Assembly (NCBI GenBank): GCA_050181835.1
Contig: JBFXCU010000002.1
Location: forward strand, 1 to 64,000
Source: CAILZL01 sp050181835
Lineage (GTDB): Bacteria; Pseudomonadota; Gammaproteobacteria; Steroidobacterales; Steroidobacteraceae
DNA length: 64,000 bases
Direction of reading: 5' to 3'
Position numbers and translations under genes: made by a program. The notes under the pieces are model-generated. The model was not told the DNA's origin. It made no database searches and worked only from the letters and a program-made list of their open reading frames with translations. This document shows, in pieces, positions 19,584 through 28,053 of the stretch; position 1 is the stretch's first letter, and every line of letters begins with the position of its first letter.

Positions 19584-20015
19584 ATGAAGACCGTTTTTGC
19601 AAAAGAAGCCACTATCCGCCGTGATTGGTACGTGGTTGACGCCGCACAGCAAACCTTGGGCCGCCTTGCGACCCAGCTGGCCATGCGCCTGCGCGGCAAA
19701 CATAAGGCGGAATATACGCCGCACATGGATACGGGTGACAATTTGATTGTTATCAATGCCGATAAGATCCATGTCACCGGCAACAAGCTCAGCGACAAGC
19801 TGTATCATCACCACACCGGTTGGCAAGGTGGTCTTAAGACCATCACTCTGGAGAAGTTACTCAAAGAGCATCCAGAGCGGGTCATTGAGTTCGCCGTGAA
19901 GGGCATGCTTCCCAAAAACACCTTGGGTCGTGCCATGTTCAAGAAGCTGCATGTGTTTGCGGGTAGCGAACACCCACATGCCGCGCAGCAACCAAAGGCG
20001 CTGGTTATCTCTTAA
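19584..20015 (+). CDS. rplM: Ribosomal protein L13
   Basis: 143-aa large-subunit protein, early in 50S assembly. Conserved sequence: VVDAAQQTLGRLAT, LRGKHKAEYTPH, KGMLPKNTLGR. The ATG at 19584 follows a CGGAG ribosome site; the TTG one codon upstream is not favoured. Followed after 60 bases by rpsI, the universal L13-S9 pair. The upstream interval (19,362-19,583) probably holds promoters for both coq7 and this operon. Confidence 0.97.
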   Translation: MKTVFAKEATIRRDWYVVDAAQQTLGRLATQLAMRLRGKHKAEYTPHMDTGDNLIVINADKIHVTGNKLSDKLYHHHTGWQGGLKTITLEKLLKEHPERVIEFAVKGMLPKNTLGRAMFKKLHVFAGSEHPHAAQQPKALVIS

Positions 20016-20075
20016 GCAAGATTGTCCGACGATCTTTTCTTTAAATCATTTTAGATACGACAGACAGAGTGAGCT

Positions 20076-20468
20076 ATGGCGACTTCGACTAATTACGGCA
20101 CTGGGCGCCGCAAGACGGCTACTGCTCGTGTGTTCCTGCAAAAGGGCACTGGCAGCATCACCGTCAATGGCCGACCCATTGATGTGTTCTTTGGTCGCAA
20201 GACTGGCAGCATGATCGTGCGCCAGCCATTGCAGACAATCAGCATGGAAGAGAGCTTTGATATCAATGTCACCGTTGCTGGCGGTGGTATTACTGGCCAG
20301 GCCGGTGCGATTCGCCACGGCTTGACCCGCGCCTTGATTGAGTACGATGAAACGCTGCGTAAGCCATTGCGTGATGGTGGCTTTGTTACTCGTGATGCGC
20401 GTGAAGTTGAACGTAAGAAAGTCGGTTTCCGCAAGGCACGTCGCGGTACGCAGTTCTCCAAGCGTTAA
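20076..20468 (+). CDS. rpsI: Ribosomal protein S9
   Basis: 130-aa small-subunit protein whose C-terminal tail reaches the decoding centre. Family sequence: YGTGRRKTATARVFL, GGGITGQAGAIRHG, LTRALIEYDE and the basic end RKKVGFRKARRGTQFSKR. Second gene of the rplM-rpsI operon. The tRNA-Gln gene lies 86 bases downstream and may be read from the same transcript. Confidence 0.97.
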   Translation: MATSTNYGTGRRKTATARVFLQKGTGSITVNGRPIDVFFGRKTGSMIVRQPLQTISMEESFDINVTVAGGGITGQAGAIRHGLTRALIEYDETLRKPLRDGGFVTRDAREVERKKVGFRKARRGTQFSKR

Positions 20469-20554
20469 TACATTTGTATTGGCGCGAAGCGCGTGCTGTG
20501 TTGGTGGCGCGCTTCAACTGTAGGATTCAGGTTGTAGCTTGTCTGCAAACTTAT

Positions 20555-20628
20555 TGGGGGATCGTCTAGCGGTAGGACTGCGGACTCTGACTCCGCCAAC
20601 CTAGGTTCGAATCCTAGTCCCCCAGCCA
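20555..20628 (+). tRNA. tRNA-Gln (anticodon CUG)
   Basis: A 74-base cloverleaf. The acceptor stem pairs TGGGGGA with TCCCCCA, the anticodon stem GCGGA/TCCGC encloses the loop CTCTGAC with CTG as anticodon, and the T arm CCTAGGTTCGAATCCTAGT-like stem-loop is intact. Discriminator G and encoded CCA follow. CUG reads glutamine CAG codons. Confidence 0.95.
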
Positions 20629-20630
20629 AC

Positions 20631-20656
20631 ACAAAGCCCGCATATGCGGGCTTTGT
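20631..20656 (+). terminator. Intrinsic terminator after tRNA-Gln
   Basis: An inverted repeat ACAAAGCCCGCA/TGCGGGCTTTGT starts two bases after the encoded CCA and runs into a T-rich stretch (TTGTTTG), a normal end for a tRNA transcript. Confidence 0.8.
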
Positions 20657-20698
20657 TGTTTGTAGTGTGTTGTTGGTGGTTCGCAGGATACCGAATTA

Positions 20699-21706
20699 AT
20701 GTTATACCCATTAGTTAAGAAGCTGCTCTTCCAGTTGGAACCCGAGCGTGCTCATGCGCTGAGCCTAAGTGGTTTGCGGCATTTACAACAATCAGGATTA
20801 CTGGCGCTGATGTATAGCAGCCGTCCCTCACCAGTAACATTGATGGGTTTGCAGTTCCCCAACCGGGTTGGGATAGCGGCGGGACTCGACAAGAATGCGG
20901 TATGCATTGATGCGCTTAGCGCATTGGGTGCAGGGTGCGTGGAAGTCGGTACCGTCACGCCCCGACCTCAAGCGGGCAATCCTAAGCCGCGTATATTTCG
21001 GCTACCGCAGGCGCAGGCATTGATCAATCGCATGGGTTTTCCTAACGCAGGAATGGATGCCATCGTTGCACGACTTGCTGTGCGTCGTTCGCAAGGTATC
21101 TGTGGCGTCAACATTGGCAAGAATGCCAGCACTCCACTGGAACAGGCGACGCAGGACTATCTCAGTTGTCTACGCACCATGGCTCCGTATGCCGATTACA
21201 TTGCGGTCAATGTATCTTCACCGAATACAGTGGGTTTACGCAGTTTGCAGGCGGCAGCGCAATTACGACCGTTATTGCTGGCGTTGCTGGACGAGCGTGC
21301 ACGTTTATTGCCGACGTTAGGTCGACCGTTGCCAATGGTGGTGAAGATTGCACCTGATCTGAGTGATGATGACTTAAACAGTGTGGCTGACCTGCTGTTG
21401 GAGTTGGGGGTGGATGGGGTGATCGCCACCAACACTACGTTGAGTCGGCCTGTGGGGTTGGGTTCAATGGGTGGACAGACCGGTGGCTTAAGTGGACGCC
21501 CAGTGCATGTACTATCGTTGGCAACGGTGAGTAAGTTGCGGCTGCGCATGGGTAAAGACTTTCCGATTATCGGCGTAGGTGGCATCAGCTCAGCCACTGA
21601 AGCAGTGGCTATGCGTCAGGCCGGCGCTGATCTAATTCAGATTTACACCGGCTTGATCTATCGTGGGCCTGGTTTGATTAGTGAAGTCGCTGCAGCACTG
21701 GCTTGA
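20699..21706 (+). CDS. pyrD: Dihydroorotate dehydrogenase (quinone), class 2
   Basis: 335-aa membrane-associated FMN enzyme oxidising dihydroorotate to orotate with a quinone acceptor. The N-terminal amphipathic helices (YPLVKKLLFQLEPERAH) for membrane docking are present. Motifs: GIAAGLDKNA, NRMGFPNAGMD, GVNIGKNASTPLE, the catalytic-serine VNVSSPNT, and FMN phosphate-binding GVGGISSA. Normal length; monocistronic after the tRNA terminator. Confidence 0.96.
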   Translation: MLYPLVKKLLFQLEPERAHALSLSGLRHLQQSGLLALMYSSRPSPVTLMGLQFPNRVGIAAGLDKNAVCIDALSALGAGCVEVGTVTPRPQAGNPKPRIFRLPQAQALINRMGFPNAGMDAIVARLAVRRSQGICGVNIGKNASTPLEQATQDYLSCLRTMAPYADYIAVNVSSPNTVGLRSLQAAAQLRPLLLALLDERARLLPTLGRPLPMVVKIAPDLSDDDLNSVADLLLELGVDGVIATNTTLSRPVGLGSMGGQTGGLSGRPVHVLSLATVSKLRLRMGKDFPIIGVGGISSATEAVAMRQAGADLIQIYTGLIYRGPGLISEVAAALA

Positions 21707-21744
21707 TGCTGCGGCGCACTTTGTGCGGTGCTAACAACTGTGAT

Positions 21745-22401
21745 TCAGGGTAAGACCTTCACACCATCGGCGCTGCCGACGATCAGTACGTCCGCTGGGC
21801 GATGCGCAAACAAGCCAACCGTGACGACGCCAGCAATCTGATTGATCTGTGTTTCCAAGCTCAGCGGATCAACGATGCTCAGCCCATGTACATCGATAAT
21901 CAGATTGCCGTTATCGGTAATCACGCCTTCCCGCCACACGGGATGGCCACCTAACTTGAGTAGTTGTCTGCCGACATAGGAGCGTGCCATTGGTATGACT
22001 TCAACCGGTAAGGGGAAGCGACCCAGAACGCTTACTGGTTTACTGTCGTCGACAATACATATGAAACGACGCGCAGCTGCCGCCACAATTTTCTCGCGAG
22101 TAAGGGCTGCGCCACCGCCTTTGATCAGCCGTAAGTGCGGATCACACTCGTCGGCACCATCCACATAGACATCAATATCGCCCACCGAGTTGAGTTCAAA
22201 AACTTCAATTCCGTGACCCAGCAGACGTTCCGTGGAGGCGTTGGAACTAGAAACTGCGCCCCGAATGCGCAGCTTTTGCGCAGCTAGTGCGTCGATGAAA
22301 TGGTTAACAGTTGAGCCGGTGCCGACGCCAATGATGGTGCCGTCTTCAATGTACTTGAGAGCGGCGATGGCTGCGAGTTGCTTGCCGGTGTTGTTACTCA
22401 T
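21745..22401 (-). CDS. rpiA: Ribose-5-phosphate isomerase A
   Basis: 218-aa pentose phosphate enzyme interconverting ribose 5-phosphate and ribulose 5-phosphate. Motifs: IGVGTGSTVNHFID (phosphate loop), VDGADECDP, the catalytic-base region KGGGAALTREKI, and PVEVIPMA. Its gene ends 38 bases from the end of pyrD, converging with it. The hairpin at 22468 separates it from the lysine-rich mini-gene upstream. Confidence 0.96.
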   Translation of the reverse strand: MSNNTGKQLAAIAALKYIEDGTIIGVGTGSTVNHFIDALAAQKLRIRGAVSSSNASTERLLGHGIEVFELNSVGDIDVYVDGADECDPHLRLIKGGGAALTREKIVAAAARRFICIVDDSKPVSVLGRFPLPVEVIPMARSYVGRQLLKLGGHPVWREGVITDNGNLIIDVHGLSIVDPLSLETQINQIAGVVTVGLFAHRPADVLIVGSADGVKVLP

Positions 22402-22467
22402 GGTGTGGTTCGCTGATAGTGACTGTGAATGCAGGCATTAAAATAACTCTATTTTTCCAGTGTCAGA

Positions 22468-22501
22468 AACAACTGTGCCCGCTTTCGCGGGCACAGTTGT
22501 T
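22468..22501 (-). terminator. Long hairpin below the lysine-rich mini-gene
   Basis: A nearly perfect 15-bp stem (AACAACTGTGCCCGC/GCGGGCACAGTTGTT) with a TTTC loop lies 22 bases after the stop of the small gene at 22524 on the same strand. No clean U tract follows on the minus strand, so it may act as a terminator, a 3'-end stabiliser, or both. Confidence 0.55.
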
Positions 22502-22523
22502 GAGGTTACATCCTCAGAAGAAA

Positions 22524-22604
22524 CTACTTCTTCTTGGCGGCCTTCTTGGTCGCTTTCTTCTTCGCTACTTTCTTCTTAGATGCTTTCTTTGCTTTAGTTG
22601 CCAT
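22524..22604 (-). CDS. 26-aa lysine/alanine-rich histone H1-like peptide
   Basis: An ATG frame of 26 codons ending TAG encodes a protein made almost only of Lys, Ala, Thr, Ser and Val (starts MATKAKKASKKKVAKKKA). A GGAGA ribosome site lies about ten bases upstream, and a strong hairpin follows the stop. Such short H1-tail-like proteins occur in Xanthomonadales and related bacteria and are presumed to bind nucleic acid. It is far below usual gene-finding length cut-offs. The composition and ribosome site make it convincing; the function is inference. Confidence 0.7.
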   Translation of the reverse strand: MATKAKKASKKKVAKKKATKKAAKKK

Positions 22605-22766
22605 GATAAACATTCTCCGTATCAAGTTAAATCAAGTTAGTCCGAGCGCAGTATATACATAAAACAAATTTGTCTCGCAAGAGGGCCGTGCGAATTATAT
22701 GTGAGCGAGTTCACGCTCATGTCTCACTGCTGGCTGACGGTGGTTACCGTTCACAGACAACAAGGT

Positions 22767-23228
22767 TCATTCCAAGCTCAGTATGAAGTCCCACTCGCGA
22801 GCTGTAACTGGTGTTATTGAAAGTCGGTTGCCGCGCTTCAGTATCAATAACTCTTGCAGTTGTTGTTGGTGCTGCCGCAGTTCATCCAGGCTGATGAAGC
22901 GTTTTAATTTGCGTTGCAGCTTCACATCTACCATTAGCCAGCGTGGTGCATCCTGTTTGCTGCCGGGATCGTAATGAACATGCTTGCGTTCAAACTGCGT
23001 TGGATCTGTATAAGCCTCCTGGGTGATACGGACAATGCCGGTGATGCCTGGTACGGCGCAGCTGGAGTGATAAAAAAACCCTAAATCGCCGCATTGCATG
23101 ACATCACGCATGAGGTTTCTGACCTGATAATTACGCACGCCGTCCCAGCAGGTGGATTTGTCTGTGGCGGCAGCCAAGTCATCAATGCTGAAGGTTTCTG
23201 GTTCAGATTTGAACAGCCAATGCTGCAT
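22767..23228 (-). CDS. EVE domain protein
   Basis: 153-aa EVE-domain (PUA-like fold) protein. The family sequence is clear: WLFKSEPETFSIDDL, WDGVRNYQVRNLMRDVM, GDLGFFYHSSC, PGITGIVRI and the closing WDFILSL. EVE domains bind modified bases in RNA or DNA; a bacterial housekeeping role is unproved. It follows fau on the same strand by 46 bases, possibly in the zapA-fau transcript. Confidence 0.92.
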   Translation of the reverse strand: MQHWLFKSEPETFSIDDLAAATDKSTCWDGVRNYQVRNLMRDVMQCGDLGFFYHSSCAVPGITGIVRITQEAYTDPTQFERKHVHYDPGSKQDAPRWLMVDVKLQRKLKRFISLDELRQHQQQLQELLILKRGNRLSITPVTAREWDFILSLE

Positions 23229-23274
23229 ACGCTTGCTCCGCAGTGAGGTAGTACAGTAAAGATTTTAAGTCAGT

Positions 23275-23922
23275 TTACGTTTTTGTCTGGACGCTGCGGT
23301 GCAAGCCGCGCTCCGTCATTACCGCCGACAAGGGAACGTCGTGTGCCAAAGTCGGAATGCGTTCCACTTGTTGCATGGCGTAAGCCACACCGATTAGCCG
23401 AGGTCGTTGCCAGTGGTTGCGGTGCACGCATGCCAAGTGTCGATCATAGAAACCTGCGCCCATGCCAAGACGATTGCCGTAGGCATCGAAGGCGACGGTA
23501 GGCACCAACACCATATCCAGTTGTCGGATATTGATTCTCTGCCTTGGCGCGGAGTGCAGTTGTGCCATTCCCCAGCGATGGCGTTTAAGTCGTGCTTCTA
23601 CTGGCAGTGGAATGAAACTCATCTGGTGCCGCGCCGCATTGATGATGTGCGGCACATAAAGTTGACAGTGCCGCGCACGAGCCCGTTTGATGAACTCTGT
23701 CAGATCCAGCTCACCTAGCATGGCTAGATATACCGCAATGCGCAGATCAGGTTTAAGTAAATGCCACTGATCAAATTGGATGGCTAGCTGGCGCGCGGCT
23801 AATTGTCGCTGTGATGGTGACAGGGCGCGCCGTCGTTGCCGCAGTTCTCGCCGCAATGTGCTGCGCTGGGCATCAAGCGTAGATAGGACAGGAGAGGAGG
23901 CGCTACCCGCCTGTGCCGTCAT
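23275..23922 (-). CDS. fau: 5-formyltetrahydrofolate cyclo-ligase
   Basis: ATP-dependent enzyme that returns 5-formyl-THF to the folate pool. Motifs: RRELRQRRRALSPSQRQ at the N-terminus, DMVLVPTVAFDAYGNRLGMGAGFYDRHL (read in two overlapping parts, the GxGxGxYDR loop) at the ATP site. The ATG at 23922 gives 215 aa but lies within the predicted 3' arm of the 6S RNA; a TTG at 23856 would give 193 aa, a more usual length. Location immediately after ssrS matches E. coli ygfA, where processing of the shared transcript is known. Confidence 0.88.
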   Translation of the reverse strand: MTAQAGSASSPVLSTLDAQRSTLRRELRQRRRALSPSQRQLAARQLAIQFDQWHLLKPDLRIAVYLAMLGELDLTEFIKRARARHCQLYVPHIINAARHQMSFIPLPVEARLKRHRWGMAQLHSAPRQRINIRQLDMVLVPTVAFDAYGNRLGMGAGFYDRHLACVHRNHWQRPRLIGVAYAMQQVERIPTLAHDVPLSAVMTERGLHRSVQTKT

Positions 23923-24089
23923 AGGCCATTGCTCTCGACGCGGAGCAATAGGTGGGACCAAGTTACGACACATAAGGCTTCCCGCATGACACGGACTTGC
24001 ACAGTGTTGCCGCGAACCATAGCCCCGAGGGTTTTTACATTAGGGTCGAGAGGTAACCCGACCATACGTCGAACACCGCAGGCAGCGCC
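23899..24089 (-). ncRNA. ssrS: 6S RNA
   Basis: 6S RNA sequesters sigma-70 RNA polymerase in stationary phase by mimicking an open promoter. Support: position between zapA and fau, as in E. coli; the GTGTTCG element near the 5' end and GGGAAGCCTTA on the 3' side, both as in 6S; and a long terminal stem. The 5' end GGCGCTGCCTGC pairs over 12 bp (two G-U) with GCGGGTAGCGCC at the 3' end, with a few more pairs after a bulge. The interval is 191 nt, close to the usual 180-190. Ends are inferred from pairing. A GATGAT -10-like hexamer sits seven bases upstream. Confidence 0.8.
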
Positions 24090-24191
24090 AAGGCAGATCA
24101 TCGCAAACAATGACATCAATAAACAACTAGGAAATTCACGACTTAGTTCGGCAACGGGCATTATTACTACTCCCGGATCGAATCCGGCAGA

Positions 24192-24521
24192 TCAAATTTC
24201 CATCTGCTTGCCGCGGGTGATGGCTGATTCAACTCGTTCGCGCAGATGCCGCATCCGATCAACCAGTTCTGCTTCGGCACCAACACTGACCGCGCCGGTA
24301 TCGGCTTTCTTGGCCTTGAGTAACTCATTGGCGATGTTCAGGGCGGCCATCACCGCGATTCTGTCTAAGCCCATTACTGCGCCGGTTTCGCGAATATCAC
24401 GCATCTTGCCGTTAAGGTACTCCGCTGCATCCAGCAGATCGGTGCGTTCTTCCGCCGGGCAGGCGACTTGGTATTCCTTTTCCAGGATGCGAATGCTGAC
24501 ACGCGAGGTACGATCATTCAT
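24192..24521 (-). CDS. zapA: Cell division protein ZapA
   Basis: 109-aa FtsZ-associated protein that cross-links FtsZ protofilaments at the division ring. The N-terminal ILEKEYQVACPAEER and the central LDRIAVMAALNIANELL helix are characteristic; the C-terminal part is coiled coil. Its start overlaps the end of the ZapB-like gene by ATGA. 6S RNA follows about 100 bases downstream. Confidence 0.93.
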   Translation of the reverse strand: MNDRTSRVSIRILEKEYQVACPAEERTDLLDAAEYLNGKMRDIRETGAVMGLDRIAVMAALNIANELLKAKKADTGAVSVGAEAELVDRMRHLRERVESAITRGKQMEI

Positions 24522-24751
24522 GCGCCGTGCTCCAGAGACTTGAGTCTGCCAATCATACCTTCAACACGGGTACGCACTTGTTCGTTCTTTTGTAGCAGGC
24601 CGCCGCGTTCGGTAACCAGCAACTCATTGCGCTGACGTAAGGAATAGTTTTCTTCCTTTATCTGCGCCAAAGTGGCGACCAACTCCGCTACCCGTGATTC
24701 CAAGCGGCGGTATTCTTGCTCAATGGCGGATTTGGGGCTGGTTGCACTCAT
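24518..24751 (-). CDS. ZapB-like coiled-coil protein (TIGR02449 type)
   Basis: 77-aa protein that is nearly all coiled coil (YRRLESRVAELVATLAQI, EENYSLRQRNELL, heptad pattern to the end). Small coiled-coil genes just upstream of zapA are standard in Pseudomonas and Xanthomonas relatives and are thought to be the ZapB counterpart. ATG 24751 is chosen over an upstream frame without coiled-coil character. Confidence 0.82.
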   Translation of the reverse strand: MSATSPKSAIEQEYRRLESRVAELVATLAQIKEENYSLRQRNELLVTERGGLLQKNEQVRTRVEGMIGRLKSLEHGA

Positions 24752-24875
24752 GGCGAAATTATGCGGCGGCGAGTTCAGTAGGGTCAAACTTAAATAATGC
24801 TCGGCTGGATGGCAGCGCGTACTCAAGTCAATGATGTGGGTGGAATAGCTTGATCGCAAACGCTAGCATAGCTAC

Positions 24876-25445
24876 ATGAATCAGCACGATTTTAATGAAA
24901 TTGACCAAGCCTTGCACAACGCAGATGCGGTCGTGTCGGCGGCTGAAGCGCATGGTTGTCTATGTGGGGCGGTCTGTGTGTTGCCGCAGTTTTCTGCGCG
25001 GCACTGGCTGCGCGAACTGTTGCCCGATCCGGCTGAAGGTGAATTGCTGCCGGAATCGACCACCATCAATGCGGGATTGGAAAATTTGTATCGTGATACC
25101 TGTGGTGCATTACGTGGTGCTGACATGGAGTTTGCGCCGCTGTTGCCTGATGACGAACTACCATTGAGTGAACGAATTGCTGCTCTGGCGCAATGGACGC
25201 AAGGATTTTTGTATGGTTTCGGTATCGGGGCGCCAGCAGCGGCGGCGGAATTTTCCGAGGCAGTCACCGAGGTGTTAAAGGATTTGAGTGAGATCGCCCG
25301 CGCGGATGAAGCTGGTACCAGTGGCAGTGATGAAGAAGAGCAGGCGTACACCGAATTGGTGGAGTACCTGCGCGCTGCTGTACAACTGATTTATGACGAA
25401 TTAGTTGGACTGCGTTCGCCGCCGGCCAAAGCATTGGCGCATTGA
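24876..25445 (+). CDS. ygfB: UPF0149/YgfB family protein
   Basis: 189-aa YecA/YgfB-family protein of unknown biochemical role; in Pseudomonas YgfB affects beta-lactamase regulation. Typical features: SAAEAHGCLCGAVCV near residue 20, LAQWTQGFLYGFGIG in the middle, and an acidic C-terminal half ending in EEEQAYTELVEYLRAAVQL. First gene of the ygfB-pepP-ubiH-ubiI order conserved in gammaproteobacteria, divergent from the zapBA operon. Confidence 0.9.
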   Translation: MNQHDFNEIDQALHNADAVVSAAEAHGCLCGAVCVLPQFSARHWLRELLPDPAEGELLPESTTINAGLENLYRDTCGALRGADMEFAPLLPDDELPLSERIAALAQWTQGFLYGFGIGAPAAAAEFSEAVTEVLKDLSEIARADEAGTSGSDEEEQAYTELVEYLRAAVQLIYDELVGLRSPPAKALAH

Positions 25446-25500
25446 TTAACCGATAATCAACGCTGCAATTGCCATCCTAACCCACACTCCCGAGTTTCCC

Positions 25501-26805
25501 ATGCGTCCTGATGAATACCAGCGTCGTCGCAAGCAGCTGATGAAAATGATCGGTAGCGGTGGCATGGTTATACTGCCGACCGCGCTGGAAAAGCAGCGTA
25601 ACAACGATGTGAATTATCATTTCCGGCCCGATAGCGACTTTCACTATCTAACTGGCTTTAATGAGCCGGAGTCGGTAGCAGTGCTAATCCCCGGACGCAC
25701 TCAAGCTGAATACATTCTGTTCGTGCGCGAGCGTGATCCGCTACGCGAAACCTGGGATGGTCGGCGTGCTGGGCCCGAAGGCGCGGTGAAGGATTTTGGG
25801 GCAGACGATGCCTTTCCTATTAATGATATTGATGAGATTCTGCCGGGCCTGATGGAGAGCTGTGAGCGCGTCTATTACACCATGGGGTTGAGCGCCGACT
25901 TTGATCAGCGTGTCATCAGCTGGGTGAATGGATTGAAAGCCCAGGCGCGAGCGGGGGTACGGCCACCACAGGAGTTCGTCGCGCTGGATCATCTGTTGCA
26001 TGACATGCGCCTATATAAGTCGCGTGGCGAAGCAGGATTGATGCGGCGCTCGGCTGAGATTGCCGTACAGGCGCATGAGCGTGCCATGCGTTTTGTCGAA
26101 CCCGGACGCAAAGAACACCAGGTGATGGCCGAGTTGCTGTACGAATTTAATCGCAATGCGGCAGATATTTCCTATCACCCCATAGTAGGAGGTGGTGCGA
26201 ATAGTTGCATTCTGCACTACCACGAGAATAACGCCGAGCTGAAAGATGGCGACCTGCTATTGATTGACGCCGGGTGTGAATATGGTCTCTACGCTTCGGA
26301 TATCACCCGTACTTTTCCGGTGAACGGTCGTTACTCGCCTGAACAGCGAGCGGTATATGAAGTAGTGTTGCAGGCGCAATACGCTGCCATTGCTGCTACC
26401 AAGCCCGGTAATCACTGGAACGATCCACATGATGCTGCGGTGCGCGAGGTCACGCAGGGCTTGATCAAACTGGGCTTACTCAAGGGCAAGCTTAGTGCCT
26501 TAATCAAGGAAGGTGCCTATCGGAAATTCTTTATGCATCGTACTGGCCATTGGTTGGGGATGGATGTGCACGATGTGGGTGATTATAAAGTGGGTAGTGA
26601 ATGGCGGGTGCTTGAGCCTGGTATGGCGTTGACAGTGGAGCCGGGCATCTACATTCCCGCAGGTAGCAAAGCCGTGGCGAAACGCTGGTGGAACATCGGC
26701 ATTCGTATCGAAGACGACGTGTTGGTAACCAAGTCTGGCTGCGAAGTGCTGACCGGCGCGTTAGTGAAAGAGCCGGACGATATTGAACGCTTGATGGCGT
26801 CCTGA
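25501..26805 (+). CDS. pepP: Xaa-Pro aminopeptidase P
   Basis: 434-aa dinuclear-metal aminopeptidase that removes N-terminal residues before proline. The pita-bread fold ligands are all visible: Asp in LLIDAGCEY and SDITRTFP, His in RTGHWLGMDVHD, Glu in LTVEPGIYIP and IRIEDDVLV. The N-terminal creatinase-like domain includes YHFRPDSDFHYLTGF. Standard length; 56 bases after ygfB and three bases before ubiH. Confidence 0.96.
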   Translation: MRPDEYQRRRKQLMKMIGSGGMVILPTALEKQRNNDVNYHFRPDSDFHYLTGFNEPESVAVLIPGRTQAEYILFVRERDPLRETWDGRRAGPEGAVKDFGADDAFPINDIDEILPGLMESCERVYYTMGLSADFDQRVISWVNGLKAQARAGVRPPQEFVALDHLLHDMRLYKSRGEAGLMRRSAEIAVQAHERAMRFVEPGRKEHQVMAELLYEFNRNAADISYHPIVGGGANSCILHYHENNAELKDGDLLLIDAGCEYGLYASDITRTFPVNGRYSPEQRAVYEVVLQAQYAAIAATKPGNHWNDPHDAAVREVTQGLIKLGLLKGKLSALIKEGAYRKFFMHRTGHWLGMDVHDVGDYKVGSEWRVLEPGMALTVEPGIYIPAGSKAVAKRWWNIGIRIEDDVLVTKSGCEVLTGALVKEPDDIERLMAS

Positions 26806-26808
26806 GCA

Positions 26809-28053
26809 TTGAATGTGAATACCCATCCCGTCAACGAACCCTATGACCTGCTGATCTGCGGTGGCGGTCTGGTGGGTGCCAGTTTGGTGTTGATGCTCAA
26901 GCCTTTAGGACTACGTGTCGCATTGATCGAAGCGGTGCAGTTTACGGGTGCTGCGCATCCCAGCTTTGATGAGCGCACTACGGCATTGTCTAATGGCAGT
27001 AAACGCGTATTTGAAGCCATTGGCGTGTGGCCTTTGTTGCAAGGTGCGGTTACGCCCATCAAGCGCATTCATGTTTCCGATCAAGGCCGCTTCGGCTTTG
27101 CGCGCTTGTCAGCCGAGGAGCAGAGTTTGGCAGCGCTGGGTCATGTGGTACCTAATTGGCAGATGGGTGGTGCGCTGTGGCAGCGCTTGCAGCAAGAACA
27201 AATTGAAGTGATTGCGCCAGCGCGGGTGCTACAGCTATCGGCTGCTGGAGCGACACGGTGCGTAACGGTGGAGATGAATGGTGACACTCGCGAGCTGAGC
27301 GCCCGTTTGATCGTCGCAGCTGATGGCGCACAGTCGCTGTTACGTCAAGCGGCGGGCATTGCCAGCACGCAATCTGATTACGGTCAAACCGCCATCATTA
27401 GCAACGCGTTAACGCAGCGCAGCCATGACTACGTTGCCTATGAGCGCTTTACGCCGCGTGGGCCGTTGGCGGTGTTGCCACTATCCGATGCCCGTGTGGG
27501 ATTGATCTGGACAGTTGCCAGCGAACAGGCATCAACGGTGATGGCGTGGACTGATGCCGAGTTTCTGACGCAATTCCAGCAGGAGTTTGGTTTTCGTTTG
27601 GGACGCTTTCTTAAAGTAGGTGCGCGCCATGCGTATCCATTGTCATTAATTCGCGCTGAGCGGCATCACACCGAGCGCTTGGCAGTGATTGGCAATGCAG
27701 CGCAGATGCTGCATCCCATCGCCGGGCAAGGCTTGAATCTTGGTCTGCGTGATGCCGCCAGTCTTGCTGAGCTGCTGGCCGATGCGCAGCGCGCAGAGGT
27801 AGGCTTTGACGCTGGTGCAGCCGAGTTGTTGGCTGCTTATGCTGCTTGGCGTCAGGAAGACAGTAAACGCCTCATTGCCTTTACTGACACACTAGTGCGC
27901 GTGTTCAATCAACCTATGGGATTGATCAAATTTGCCCGTAATGTCGGGCTGCTGGCCTTCGATCTTATGCCCAGCGCCAAGGATGCTATGGCGCAATTGT
28001 CAGTGGGTGCATCTGGGCGTATTCCTCGGTTAGCCCGTGGTGCGCCACTGTGA
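26809..28053 (+). CDS. ubiH: UbiH-type FAD-dependent ubiquinone hydroxylase
   Basis: 414-aa flavin monooxygenase. FAD-binding ADP loop: LLICGGGLVGASLVLML. The second conserved site VIGNAAQMLHPIAGQGLNLG is typical of UbiH rather than the GDAAH form. It hydroxylates C1 of the ubiquinone ring precursor in E. coli. The frame opens with TTG at 26809 or GTG at 26815; neither has a clear ribosome site, and translation may be coupled to pepP just upstream. Its stop overlaps the start of the next hydroxylase gene. Confidence 0.9.
   Translation: MNVNTHPVNEPYDLLICGGGLVGASLVLMLKPLGLRVALIEAVQFTGAAHPSFDERTTALSNGSKRVFEAIGVWPLLQGAVTPIKRIHVSDQGRFGFARLSAEEQSLAALGHVVPNWQMGGALWQRLQQEQIEVIAPARVLQLSAAGATRCVTVEMNGDTRELSARLIVAADGAQSLLRQAAGIASTQSDYGQTAIISNALTQRSHDYVAYERFTPRGPLAVLPLSDARVGLIWTVASEQASTVMAWTDAEFLTQFQQEFGFRLGRFLKVGARHAYPLSLIRAERHHTERLAVIGNAAQMLHPIAGQGLNLGLRDAASLAELLADAQRAEVGFDAGAAELLAAYAAWRQEDSKRLIAFTDTLVRVFNQPMGLIKFARNVGLLAFDLMPSAKDAMAQLSVGASGRIPRLARGAPL

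Noticed and set aside
23919..24161. Open frame of 80 codons on the minus strand between zapA and fau
   Set aside because: It runs through the 6S RNA gene; its sequence has no protein character and the RNA pairing explains the conservation.
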